From DATCVR01 sp036566745 (GTDB lineage Bacteria > Actinomycetota > Actinomycetes > Jiangellales > Jiangellaceae), in assembly GCA_036566745.1 (NCBI GenBank), contig DATCVR010000112.1:1-42216 (forward strand): a stretch of DNA of 42,216 nucleotides, written 5' to 3'. Each line of letters starts with the position of its first letter. Position 1 is the stretch's first letter. The notes below the pieces were generated by a model that was not told the origin of the DNA, searched no databases, and worked only from the letters and a program-made list of their open reading frames with translations. Both the position numbers and the translations under genes were made by a program. This document shows positions 35,108 through 42,216 of this stretch, piece by piece.

Positions 35108-36677
35108 CCTCCACCTCCTCCACGTCGGCCGGCGGGGTGTCGTCGACGCCTGGCCGGAACCCGGCCGGGTCAGGGACGGCCCGCTCGGCGTGAATCTTCG
35201 CGGCCTCGGCGCCGATCTGTGTGTCGTCCCAGTCGGGATGCACGAGCGCCACCAGGGTCTCCGTCGAGGCCGCGTCGGCGCGGCGCAGCAGCTCCGCCGT
35301 GTTGGCTGCCGTCTGCGGGTCCTCCTGGACACCGTCAGGGAACTCGACCCCGACCGGCTCCGTCGGGACGTTGCCGTGGTGGAAGATCGCCGCGTCGACG
35401 GCCAACAGCTTTGCCAGGATGCGCCGAAGCTCCGGCTTCACCAGCCGTATCTTGCGGTCCCGGGTCAGGTAGGAACGCCGCTCACGGGCCCGAATCTCGG
35501 TCGCGGTCGGCGCGCCGCCTTCGACTCCCTCCCCGAACGTCTGCGTCGAGTAACCAGCCGAGCGGAGGATCACCTCGACGAGCTCGTTCGCGGTGTCTCG
35601 GTGCTCGTCGACGCGGATGGCGAACTGCTGCGGCTTGATCGGCAGCTCGGCCGCGTCGTGGTTCGGTATCGCGTCCAGGGCGGTATAGACCTCGCGGTCG
35701 GCGTCCCACATGCCGCCCTGGCCGGGGCCGTTGTTCTCGATCAGGTAGCGGGCGATGAACACGCGAGACTTCGCGAGGCGAATGTCCCGCATCCACGACG
35801 TGTATGTCTCGTCGAGGGCATCCATGAACGACTCAACACCGTCGAGGTCGGAGCGGCCCAGGTGAGCCCCCACCGGGTGGGACCTCCACTTGCGCTGCGG
35901 CCGCTGGTTCGGCACGTACACCACAGCCAACCCGGGGGAGTCGGTACTGATGGTGCTTTCGACGTCGACGAGGTCCGCGAGGTGCGCCGTCGCGGCCTGC
36001 TCTGTCAGGGGCACCATGCGTCCCAGGTTGGTCGGGGTGCCCTCGTACAGGCCGTGCCGGATCACCCCCACACCGGACTCGAGTTCGTGGCGCTCAAGGT
36101 GGCGCCACACGGTGGAGTCGTTCTCGGCGACGACCCGCCAGAACGTCACTCCGACGAGCTGACCCCAACGGAAAGTGGGTTCGGCGGCGTCGGCGTCGAC
36201 GCGGGTGAGGAACGGCCCATCGGGGCGTGCGTCCTTGTCCCACGTCACCCGCAGGTACACCCCGGTCATGGCGGCCGCGACCTCGGATGCCTCCGCCAAC
36301 GACGTCAACAGGCCGTCGTCGGCGTACGCCTCCAGGCGCTCCTGGGCGGCCGTGTTCGGGTGGGTGAACGTGGGCGGGTCAGCGAACAGCAGATCAGCCG
36401 ACGTCTGACACAGGTCCGCCGCGATCGGCACATGTAGGCGCTGCTTGGGCTGGGACGGGTCGTTGGTGGGCTGCCCCCAGAACCAGCGGGACAGGCGCCC
36501 AACGACGCCGTTGGCGCGCTGCGAGGGCCGCTCACGGGCGGCGGAGGCGTCGGACGAGTACGCCTTGTGGAGGGCGTCGGGGTCGCCGGTGTACCACGCC
36601 GACCACGTCGCGAGGGACGGGGAGATGGCGGCGAGCTGTACGGGTGGCCACGCCGTGTTGTTCGGGGGCAGAGGCAC
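35088..36677 (-). CDS. Portal protein
   Basis: The 529-residue product has the SPP1/HK97-like siphovirus portal pattern: an N-terminal region with KQRLHVPIAADLCQTSADLLFADPP, a stem/wing region (LGRSDLDGVESFMDALDETYTSWMRDIRLAKSRVFI), and the late GGAPTATEIRARERRSYLTRDRKIRLVKPELRRILAKLL helix that lines the channel. It forms the dodecameric DNA gate. It lies directly after terL and before MuF. The GTG at 36677 follows AGGAG and shares a 23-bp identical leader with the gene at 38866. Confidence 0.9.
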   Translation of the reverse strand: MPLPPNNTAWPPVQLAAISPSLATWSAWYTGDPDALHKAYSSDASAARERPSQRANGVVGRLSRWFWGQPTNDPSQPKQRLHVPIAADLCQTSADLLFADPPTFTHPNTAAQERLEAYADDGLLTSLAEASEVAAAMTGVYLRVTWDKDARPDGPFLTRVDADAAEPTFRWGQLVGVTFWRVVAENDSTVWRHLERHELESGVGVIRHGLYEGTPTNLGRMVPLTEQAATAHLADLVDVESTISTDSPGLAVVYVPNQRPQRKWRSHPVGAHLGRSDLDGVESFMDALDETYTSWMRDIRLAKSRVFIARYLIENNGPGQGGMWDADREVYTALDAIPNHDAAELPIKPQQFAIRVDEHRDTANELVEVILRSAGYSTQTFGEGVEGGAPTATEIRARERRSYLTRDRKIRLVKPELRRILAKLLAVDAAIFHHGNVPTEPVGVEFPDGVQEDPQTAANTAELLRRADAASTETLVALVHPDWDDTQIGAEAAKIHAERAVPDPAGFRPGVDDTPPADVEEVEGAGVAG

Positions 36678-36696
36678 GGCGGGGTCTCCTATGCGG
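36674..36696. repeat. 23-bp direct repeat at the portal start
   Basis: Identical to 38863-38885. On the minus strand it holds a TAG, the ribosome site AGGAG and the GTG start. Here the TAG is the terL stop, so the repeat spans the terL-portal junction. Confidence 0.8.
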
Positions 36697-37993
36697 CTGT
36701 GGGCTGGTCGACGTATGGCCGCCAGAGGTGTTCGGTGGTGGTGATCGCGTACCGGCCACCGTCGAGGGAGTGGTCGGCAACCTTGATCGGCTTGTCCTCG
36801 CCGCGCTCGGCGGCCTTGTCGTCCCACGAATAGCCGGGGGCCTCGGTGATGAACCCTGTACACGATTCGTGGACGCGGAGCCGGTCAGTGGCCAGGAGGC
36901 TCGACGTGAGGCGGATACCGCGGCGGACGTCGTGGTCGCCGTCGATGACGTTGCGGACACCGTCGCGGTAGAGCTGCACTTTGAAGCTGGCCGCGGACGG
37001 GTCCACGACAACCCAATCGGGGGAGGATCGTGGGGCGTCGTCGAGGTCGGCCCACTCGGTGAGCTGCTCCCGTAGGTGCGTCGAGTACTCGGCGTCGGTG
37101 AGGGATTGCCGCTCCAGCTTCCGGTCGTAGCGCCACTCACGGGCCAGGTACAGCCGGTGGTCGGCGCCGACACCGAGGAGCAGCGCGGCGAACGGGTTGG
37201 TGGTGCCGTAGTCGATGCCGGCGGCGACCCACCGTTCGATGCGGGGCAGCTCGGCGACGACGTGGGTGTCCGGGTCCCACGACTCGTACACGGCGCCCTC
37301 TGCGACGACCCACAGCCCGAGGACCATCCGCTTGTGCCACAGGCCGACGAACTCGGCCGTGATGTTGTCGCGGTACTCCTGCGTCAAGCTCGGGTTGTCG
37401 TACAGGGTGAAATGCCACGCCCGCAGGTCGAGCGAGGATTCCCGGTCGAGGAACTCGGTCTTGAGCCAGTGCGCCGGGTTGTCGGGGTTCGTGGTGGCGA
37501 AGATGCGGGAACCGACGACGGAGCAGCGGCCGAGGAGCTGCACCCAGAACCCGCGCGGCAGGAGAGTGGCCTCGTCCACATAGGCCCCGGCGCAGGTCAT
37601 ACCCCGGAGCTTCCCCTCACTCTTGGCGTCGTTGGCGCCGATGAGGTGAATGGTGCGGCCGAGGATGACGGCAGTGTTCGCGCCGTCGGTGTGGTGGACG
37701 TGTCTGGAGAACTCACCGAACAGGTCCGCAGACTTGAGCGGGGCGATGACGTTGCGCTCGATGGTCTGCAACGTCTTACCGACGATGACCAGCTCACCAC
37801 CGGTCGGGGCGGCGGCCACGAACAGCATCCACGCCAACAGCGAAGCGATCGTCTTACCGGAGCGGATCGCGCCGTGCCACACGTTGATACGGGCCGCGGC
37901 CTGGACGACGGACCCGATCTGGGCGCGTGACAGCGTCCCGAGGAGCCGGGTCGGGTCAGGCGTCGGCCGGCCCAGGTGGAGGCGTGGCGGCAT
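36689..37993 (-). CDS. Terminase large subunit
   Basis: The 434-residue product has the ATPase with Walker A GAIRSGKT (41-48) and Walker B GAYVDEA (D140/E141), and the C-terminal RNase H-like nuclease with AGIDYGTTNPFAALLLG (D261) and VVVDPSAASFK (about 327-337). It pumps and cuts phage DNA through the portal. The ATG at 37993 lies 38 bases inside the small terminase gene. The first codons (PPRLHLGRPTPDPTRLLGTLSRAQIGSVV) and length agree with actinophage TerL proteins. Confidence 0.93.
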   Translation of the reverse strand: MPPRLHLGRPTPDPTRLLGTLSRAQIGSVVQAAARINVWHGAIRSGKTIASLLAWMLFVAAAPTGGELVIVGKTLQTIERNVIAPLKSADLFGEFSRHVHHTDGANTAVILGRTIHLIGANDAKSEGKLRGMTCAGAYVDEATLLPRGFWVQLLGRCSVVGSRIFATTNPDNPAHWLKTEFLDRESSLDLRAWHFTLYDNPSLTQEYRDNITAEFVGLWHKRMVLGLWVVAEGAVYESWDPDTHVVAELPRIERWVAAGIDYGTTNPFAALLLGVGADHRLYLAREWRYDRKLERQSLTDAEYSTHLREQLTEWADLDDAPRSSPDWVVVDPSAASFKVQLYRDGVRNVIDGDHDVRRGIRLTSSLLATDRLRVHESCTGFITEAPGYSWDDKAAERGEDKPIKVADHSLDGGRYAITTTEHLWRPYVDQPTAA

Positions 37994-38513
37994 CGTCGGG
38001 TCCCTGGTCGTCGGTGTGCTGTAGCTGCTCCCACGCCATCCCGAGCCCGGCCATGAGGGCGCCGGCCATCGACCGGGCGTGCTCGACACCGTCATCGGTG
38101 TCGTGGGCGGCGAGCTTGAGGGCACGGTCCACGGCGATCCCGACGGCGCCCATGATGTTCTTCTGCCCGTCGAACGGCGGCCGGTCGACGTGGTGCTCCT
38201 CGTACGTGTTGTCTTTGCCGCCGAAGTTGAAGATCGTCGTCGGCTCCCACAGTTGCGCCCGAAGCTTGAGAGCGTCGTCGAGGAGCAACCCCTCCAGCCG
38301 CGCACGCTTCGCCTTCGAGTCCTCCACACGGGCACGGGTCGCCGTAGCCACCTGCGCACGATCGAACGACAACCCCAACCCGCGAGCGCGCCTCGACACC
38401 GTCGACGGAGACCACCCCATGGCCGCCGCGATACCCCGAGCGCTCACACCCTCACCGTGGAGCGCACGAAGCTCGGCGTCATCGTCGGAGGTCCACACCC
38501 GGCCATCCGTCAC
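37956..38513 (-). CDS. Terminase small subunit
   Basis: The 185-residue product has an N-terminal HTH (DDDAELRALHGEGVSARGIAAAMGWSPSTVSRRARGLGL, about 8-47), a linker helix pair and a C-terminal oligomerisation-like helix. It would recognise the packaging site and recruit TerL, whose gene overlaps its 3' end. The GTG at 38513 is preferred over an ATG at 38537 because it follows AGGAGG, whereas the ATG has none. Assignment comes from the HTH and position. Confidence 0.82.
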   Translation of the reverse strand: MTDGRVWTSDDDAELRALHGEGVSARGIAAAMGWSPSTVSRRARGLGLSFDRAQVATATRARVEDSKAKRARLEGLLLDDALKLRAQLWEPTTIFNFGGKDNTYEEHHVDRPPFDGQKNIMGAVGIAVDRALKLAAHDTDDGVEHARSMAGALMAGLGMAWEQLQHTDDQGPDDAATPPPGPADA

Positions 38514-38581
38514 CGCAGGGTCCCTCCTCGCGCGCATGGCCGACCGGTGAAACGTTGCCCGGGGCGGCCGGTTGGTGGTGG

Positions 38582-38866
38582 TTATCGGTTGGCTGTGGTC
38601 CAGCCGTCGTCGTGGATGGGGGCGGTGTTGGCGTATCGGAGTGTGCGTGTGACGGCGCGGTCGAGGTCGAGGTCGCCGTCGTCGGGGTCGTCGTCTGGGT
38701 CGTGGTCGTCGTCTGGGTCGTGGTCGTCGTCGGGGCCGTCGTGTCCGTCTCCTGGGTCTACGTCGCACAGGTATGCGACGACGTCGCCGAGGTGGGTTTC
38801 GATGCAGGCGAGGAGGTAGATGACGATGGCGAGGCCGAGGGCCAGGGCGACGATGACGAGTTGCAC
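38582..38866 (-). CDS. Small membrane protein with Asp-rich repeat
   Basis: The 94-residue product has one membrane helix (about 2-24, LVIVALALGLAIVIYLLACI), then an acidic region with HDPDDD repeats (about 43-68) and a short polar tail. The acidic repeats come from an 18-bp tandem DNA repeat, so their number may vary between isolates. The GTG at 38866 follows AGGAG in the same 23-bp context as the portal gene. It is the first gene before terS; function unknown. Confidence 0.6.
   Translation of the reverse strand: MQLVIVALALGLAIVIYLLACIETHLGDVVAYLCDVDPGDGHDGPDDDHDPDDDHDPDDDPDDGDLDLDRAVTRTLRYANTAPIHDDGWTTANR
38688..38740. repeat. Tandem 18-bp repeat
   Basis: TCGTCGTCTGGGTCGTGG is present twice in tandem, then a partial third copy. 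It lies inside the small membrane protein gene and encodes its Asp-rich segment. It is prone to copy-number change by slippage. Confidence 0.75.
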
Positions 38867-38885
38867 GGCGGGGTCTCCTATGCGG
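38863..38885. repeat. 23-bp direct repeat at the small membrane gene start
   Basis: Perfect copy of 36674-36696. The in-repeat TAG here follows no long frame, so this copy looks like the derived one. Confidence 0.8.
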
Positions 38886-39000
38886 TGGCCCGGCCGCTGC
38901 CACCCAGGACCCCTCGAGGGTGGGAGCGGCCGGGGGTTTGTGTCCTCGCGGGATCGGGCGTTGGCGCCGCGGCGTCCGTCGAGGGAGGGTGGAGACGTGA

Positions 39001-39043
39001 CGAGGCCCCTCCGCGCCTGGGGGGCGTTTGCGGAGGGGCCTCG
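39001..39043. terminator. Terminator hairpin
   Basis: CGAGGCCCCTCCGC (39001-39014) pairs perfectly with 39030-39043 around 15 bases. It follows the DUF457 gene in the direction of transcription and separates it from the terminase block. Confidence 0.75.
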
Positions 39044-39130
39044 TTCAACGGGGGGGCGGGCACAGTTGTCCCGCTGGGGCGAAACTGTTGCATGCAGGTG
39101 GTGGGTCTGTCACCCGGAGCGCGGGCGAGT

Positions 39131-39139
39131 TGTGGATAA
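39131..39139 (-). other. DnaA-box-like site
   Basis: TGTGGATAA on the plus strand is the exact complement of the consensus TTATCCACA. It lies eight bases beyond the stop of the DUF457 gene. A single box may be chance or may take part in host-dependent replication. Confidence 0.4.
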
Positions 39140-39146
39140 CCGGGTG

Positions 39147-39839
39147 TTAGCCGGGCCATGCGTTCGTCCATGGCCCGGGGTGGGCGGTGAAGGTTGCCCA
39201 GGTGAGGACGCCAATGGCGGCGGTGAGGAGCCACGCCATGCCGATCTCCCACGGGCCGCCGGTGTTGAGGCGGGTGAATCGGTACCGCTTGCTGCTGATC
39301 GGCTTGAGGGGTGTGGTGCCGCCTGTGGTGAAGGTGTCCCCGACGATGTGCGCGACCCATCCGATGCCGACGGCGTGGGGGAGCCACGCGAGGTTGAGGC
39401 CGGAGGTGACGACCCAGGCGGCGAATGCGGCGGAGGCGGCGAGGTTCGCCGGCCACAGCCGTTCCCACTCTCCGGGGATGAGGGCCTCGCAGGCGACGAG
39501 GGCGAGCCCGGCGAGTAGTGCCACGACGGGGATTGCGACCCACCGTGGGGCTTGAAGGGCGCTGTACGTGACGAAGGTGGCGAGGATCGCGGCTAGGAGG
39601 GTGTGAGTGCCGTTGCGGTGACCGCCGGTCAGCCAGGCAGTGAGGCGACCGATGGCGATGGTGATGGGCCCCCACGTGTGGGAGGCGGTGCCTGAGTGGT
39701 GGTCGAGGTCGGGCAGGAGGGCGGCGCCGGCTGCCATGGCTGCGCCGCCGGCGAGCTGGGCTGGGTCGGTGATGTCGATGGCGGGGGCGGCGGCGAGGAA
39801 CGCGGCCGCCCCCGACAGGGCGTGAGTGTGGGCCAGCAT
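39147..39839 (-). CDS. DUF457/YdjM-type metal-dependent membrane hydrolase-like protein
   Basis: The 230-residue product begins MLAHTHALSGAAAFLAAAP and has LLPDLDHHSGTASHTWG (about 42-57) and GGHRNGTHTLLA (about 72-83), the His/Asp metal-binding set of the DUF457/YdjM family, followed by several membrane helices. Members are membrane proteins of poorly known function, some linked to phospholipid metabolism. A phage copy might modify the host membrane. The ATG at 39839 is six bases after the previous stop, with no good ribosome site, implying coupling. Confidence 0.75.
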   Translation of the reverse strand: MLAHTHALSGAAAFLAAAPAIDITDPAQLAGGAAMAAGAALLPDLDHHSGTASHTWGPITIAIGRLTAWLTGGHRNGTHTLLAAILATFVTYSALQAPRWVAIPVVALLAGLALVACEALIPGEWERLWPANLAASAAFAAWVVTSGLNLAWLPHAVGIGWVAHIVGDTFTTGGTTPLKPISSKRYRFTRLNTGGPWEIGMAWLLTAAIGVLTWATFTAHPGPWTNAWPG

Positions 39840-39841
39840 CG

Positions 39842-40327
39842 TCAGATCAGGTGCCACTTGTCGACGGCGTCGTCGAGGTCGTCGCACCCAATGGCGGCGT
39901 CAGCGAACCAACGCCCGTCGCGGCTGTTGGCCCACTCGAACAGCTGGTCGTAGGTCCAGCCGCGTTCGTTCGCAATAGCGACGATGCGACGGTCGGCGGC
40001 TTCGACTGCGCCGGGCGTGGGTGCCGCTTCGGGTTCGTAGTCGGGGTGTTCGGGGTCGGTGGAGGCGAGAGCGGCCGAGCGGCCTCGGATGTAGCCGTGG
40101 CCGTCCCAGCGGGGGTCGCCTTCCATGGCGGCGAGGTCGTCGACGGTGAGGGGCTTGGGCTCGTGGGTCAGGCCGGCGTGGTGGGCGGGTCCGCTCGACG
40201 TGCCGCCGGTGTCCCAGCGGATGGCGATGTTGTCGCGGTGCCAACCGCTAACTTCGCCGCTCCCGTGGTTCATGTGAACGACGCGGGTTCCTACCGGGTA
40301 GCTCTCTGGGGTGATGTTGTTTGCCAT
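39842..40327 (-). CDS. Hypothetical protein, leaderless under CTAG promoter 7
   Basis: The 161-residue product has an N-terminal SH3-like part (YPVGTRVVHMNHGSGEVSGWHRDNIAIRWDTGGTSSG, about 10-46) and a helical C-terminal part (AVEAADRRIVAIANERGWTYDQLFEWANSRDGRWFADAAIG). The ATG at 40327 is six bases after the predicted -10, so translation is probably leaderless. No family is recognised. The gene begins beside the end of the TraB-like gene and is followed by the DUF457 gene. Confidence 0.65.
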   Translation of the reverse strand: MANNITPESYPVGTRVVHMNHGSGEVSGWHRDNIAIRWDTGGTSSGPAHHAGLTHEPKPLTVDDLAAMEGDPRWDGHGYIRGRSAALASTDPEHPDYEPEAAPTPGAVEAADRRIVAIANERGWTYDQLFEWANSRDGRWFADAAIGCDDLDDAVDKWHLI

Positions 40328-40333
40328 GCGTCC

Positions 40334-40366
40334 ATCATGGCAAACGTCTAGGCGTATGTCTAGGCG
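40334..40366 (-). promoter_or_regulatory. CTAG-box promoter 7, leaderless variant
   Basis: Minus strand: -35 TAGACA (40357-40362), 17 bp, -10 CATGAT (40334-40339). Boxes CGTCTAGGCG and TGTCTAGGCG are at 40345-40366. Unlike the other six it lacks the conserved leader, and the ATG is at the predicted transcription start. The boxes end one base from the TraB-like gene's stop. Confidence 0.7.
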
Positions 40367-40367
40367 T

Positions 40368-42216
40368 TCAGGCGGTTTGTTCGCGAGCGTCGAGGTCGAG
40401 GCGGCGGAACCGCTGCGGGCGTCCCTCGATCCGCTCCAGGTAGCCGGCGCTGGTCCAGACGCGGAGACGGTCGGTGATCGGGGTCCGGGAGGAGAACCCG
40501 GTCCGGGGGTTCATCTGGAGGTTCTCGACGGTGGCCCCGTCGGGGTGCTCACCGAGGGCGTCCCACAGGCCGAGTTCCTGCGAGGGGATGGGCTGCCCGT
40601 CAGGGAATCGGCGCTGTAGCAGCGTCACGGACGACATGACCGGCGCGGTGTCCTCGTACATGTCGTCGTCGAGCTCGTGGGGCGTGTGGGTGGTGTCGTT
40701 GCCGGTGGGGTCGTAGTCGCGGACCGCGGGGGACAGGACCACACCGGGCAGGGTGGGCGGTTCGACGTTGGCGGCGGCCGCGACGAGGACGCCGAGGTCG
40801 TCGTCGGGCACGTAGAAGGCCCGCATGAGTCGCGGTCGGCTCGTGCCGGCGGCGAGGTAGCCGAGGCCTTTGCGGGTGGGGTCGATGGTGGATGCGTCGA
40901 CCCCTGAACCGCTGTTCAGGGTCATACGGGACCCTTCGGAGTCCATGCGCATAGCGAGCCGCCAGGTGAACCCGGCCCGCAGGTCGCCCGTGAGGAGCGC
41001 CCCGGACGGGCGCTGCGTGTTGGCGACGACGATGACGCCGACGCTGCGGGCGACCTGTAGCACGTCGAGTAGGGCGGTGACGAACTTCGGGCCGAGGTCG
41101 CCGCCGACGTCGAGGACGAACCGTGCCAGCTCGTCGATGAGGAGCACGATCAGCCCCATGCCGTCGCCTCGGCGGACGGTGCGGTGGCCCTGGTCGCGGA
41201 GAATCCGCTGCCGGGCGGCCATGGTCTTGCGTAGGTCGCCGAGGAGGTCGAGCGCGGCGCGGGGGTTGTCGTCGACGTAGGCGGTCATGCGGGGCCGCCA
41301 CGCGGGCAGCTCCGTGATCTTGCCGTCGATGCCCCACAGCTGCACCTCGGGGTCGAGGGCGGCCGCTGCGGCGACGATGGTCTCGACGTTCGACTTCCCG
41401 GACCCGGACTCCCCAGCGATGAGGAGGTGACGGTCGATGAGGTCAAGGGTGATGAGCTCTCCGGCGCGGTTACGGCCGAGGGGGATGCCGTCGTACAGGT
41501 CGGTCGTTTCCGCGTTGCGCAGGGGCCAGGGGGCGGGCTTCTCCAGGAGGTCCCGGGTGTGGACGAGGACGGTGACGCGGGCGGCCCGCTTGGGGTCCTC
41601 GAGGAGTTCGACGTCGTCGACGCCGACATCGAGGAGGTGGGCGATGTCGGGGCCTTTGGTGTCGGCGACCTGGCGGCCGTTCTTACCCAGGGGGAGCGCC
41701 AGCACGGTCCGGTATCCGGAGGGGATGGCTTCGCGGGCGCCGACCCAGGTGGCGCCGCTGAGGCCGAGCGGCTTGAACGGGTCGACGATCTCCTTTGCGT
41801 CGGGCACGAGGTGCGCGGGGAGGGTGACCTCGACGTGGCGGGGGTCGCGGCGGGACGCGAGCCACGGCCAGTACGCGAGCCCAGCCGCGGTGACAAGCAC
41901 GAGCATGACGACGTACGTCGGCCACGAGGGGCCGGTGGAGACGGCCCAGGCGGACCAGCCGAGGAGGAGCGCGCCGATGATGGCGACCGCGAGGTGGATG
42001 GCGTTGCGTCGGCTCGCGGAGCGCTGCGCGACGGAGTAGGCCAGGACAGCGAGCCCGCACGCCGGTGCGGCGTAGATGATGACGGCCTGCTGGTGGGCGA
42101 GCGCGCCCGCTGCGGCGTGGTGTGCGGCGGTGAGCGCGAACAGGACGTGTCCGGCGATGTAGGGGACCAGCTCGGCGCGCCAACGGAACGCGGCGCGCCC
42201 GGTGGCCACGCTGGCG
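40368..42216 (-). CDS. FtsK/SpoIIIE-type DNA translocase, TraB-like (C-terminal part)
   Basis: With the 31 codons at 1-95 the protein is 647 residues. Four membrane helices (about 48-69, 75-94, 104-124 and 133-150) are followed by the motor: Walker A GESGSGKS (about 300-307) and Walker B LIVLLIDE (about 387-394), then VIVVANTQRPSGALLTGDLRAGF. The C-terminus (about 570-635) is winged-helix-like (LGLWDALGEHPDGATVENLQMNPRTGFSSRTPITDRLRVWTSAGYLERIEG). TraB proteins of Streptomyces plasmids have the same plan and move double-stranded DNA between cells; chromosome-type FtsK is longer. It faces a DUF2637 gene, the usual TraB neighbour. Packaging or segregation roles remain possible. Confidence 0.85.
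   Translation of the reverse strand, partial: ASVATGRAAFRWRAELVPYIAGHVLFALTAAHHAAAGALAHQQAVIIYAAPACGLAVLAYSVAQRSASRRNAIHLAVAIIGALLLGWSAWAVSTGPSWPTYVVMLVLVTAAGLAYWPWLASRRDPRHVEVTLPAHLVPDAKEIVDPFKPLGLSGATWVGAREAIPSGYRTVLALPLGKNGRQVADTKGPDIAHLLDVGVDDVELLEDPKRAARVTVLVHTRDLLEKPAPWPLRNAETTDLYDGIPLGRNRAGELITLDLIDRHLLIAGESGSGKSNVETIVAAAAALDPEVQLWGIDGKITELPAWRPRMTAYVDDNPRAALDLLGDLRKTMAARQRILRDQGHRTVRRGDGMGLIVLLIDELARFVLDVGGDLGPKFVTALLDVLQVARSVGVIVVANTQRPSGALLTGDLRAGFTWRLAMRMDSEGSRMTLNSGSGVDASTIDPTRKGLGYLAAGTSRPRLMRAFYVPDDDLGVLVAAAANVEPPTLPGVVLSPAVRDYDPTGNDTTHTPHELDDDMYEDTAPVMSSVTLLQRRFPDGQPIPSQELGLWDALGEHPDGATVENLQMNPRTGFSSRTPITDRLRVWTSAGYLERIEGRPQRFRRLDLDAREQTA

Larger units (their letters stand above)
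38867..39146. other. Non-coding region upstream of the terminase genes
   Basis: No gene is supported in these 280 bases. They hold the terminator at 39001-39043, an inverted repeat ACAGTT (39062-39067) with AACTGT (39083-39088), the palindrome TGCATGCA (39089-39096), and a perfect DnaA-type box. Lying between the terS block and the genes at 39147-40327, this is a likely site for a late promoter and for the packaging (cos or pac) sequence, but neither can be identified by inspection. Confidence 0.45.

Noticed and set aside
1..42216. CRISPR array, tRNA or rRNA genes, and insertion sequences
   Set aside because: No regularly spaced identical repeats with unique spacers, no cloverleaf-like segment, and no transposase frame or terminal inverted repeats were noticed by eye; a tRNA search program would settle the tRNA question.

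Overview
The window looks like the complete genome of a high-G+C actinobacterial temperate siphovirus, possibly a phage-plasmid. It has GTG starts, strong GGAGG ribosome sites and many ATGA/GTGA gene overlaps. No read crosses the window ends, but they behave as contiguous. The FtsK/TraB-type gene that runs off the right end continues in frame at base 1 and reaches a GTG start with a GGAGG site at position 95. The replicon is therefore read as a circle, or a circularly closed assembly, of 42,216 bp. Codon style and gene content fit actinomycetes; I cannot name a host genus safely.

Layout. (i) 1-1.6 kb and 40.4-42.2 kb: a transfer/maintenance block like that of Streptomyces conjugative plasmids. 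It holds a FtsK/TraB DNA translocase (minus strand), a divergent ribbon-helix-helix protein, a DUF2637/SpdB-like membrane protein and a small coupled ORF. Sixteen GCGCGCC repeats lie across the last two genes. (ii) 1.7-6.3 kb, minus: small regulatory and DNA-processing genes, including SSB and a VRR-NUC nuclease, plus two homologous 78-79 bp palindrome-ended elements. (iii) 6.4-8.6 kb, plus: an XRE regulator followed by a proline-rich membrane protein, probably a moron. (iv) 8.6-19 kb, minus: replication and recombination genes: a winged-helix initiator with internal iterons, a Rad52-like annealing protein, a C5 cytosine methyltransferase, and many small, often Cys-rich proteins. (v) 19-21.3 kb: lipoprotein and lysis cassette. 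(vi) 21.4 kb, plus: a small serine recombinase beside the tail genes. (vii) 22-38.5 kb, minus: the virion operon, from terS and terL through portal, MuF, scaffold, capsid, connectors, major tail protein, frameshifted tail chaperone and tape measure to the tail tip. (viii) 38.6-40.3 kb: a small membrane protein, a structured intergenic region, a DUF457-type membrane protein and a leaderless small gene.

The minus-strand early genes share one promoter type, seen seven times: -35 TAGACA, exactly 17 bp, -10 TAGTGT. Two tandem CTAG-centred boxes lie over the -35 and spacer, and six copies also carry a conserved first transcribed segment. One regulator could thus set the early genes as a regulon. 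The most interesting non-coding signals are this regulon, the polar AGCGCGCC array beside the TraB-like gene (a candidate transfer or translocation recognition locus), the iterons inside the replication gene, the paired 78-79 bp elements and a structured region between the MuF and scaffold genes. Gene functions come from motif recognition by eye; no database search was run.
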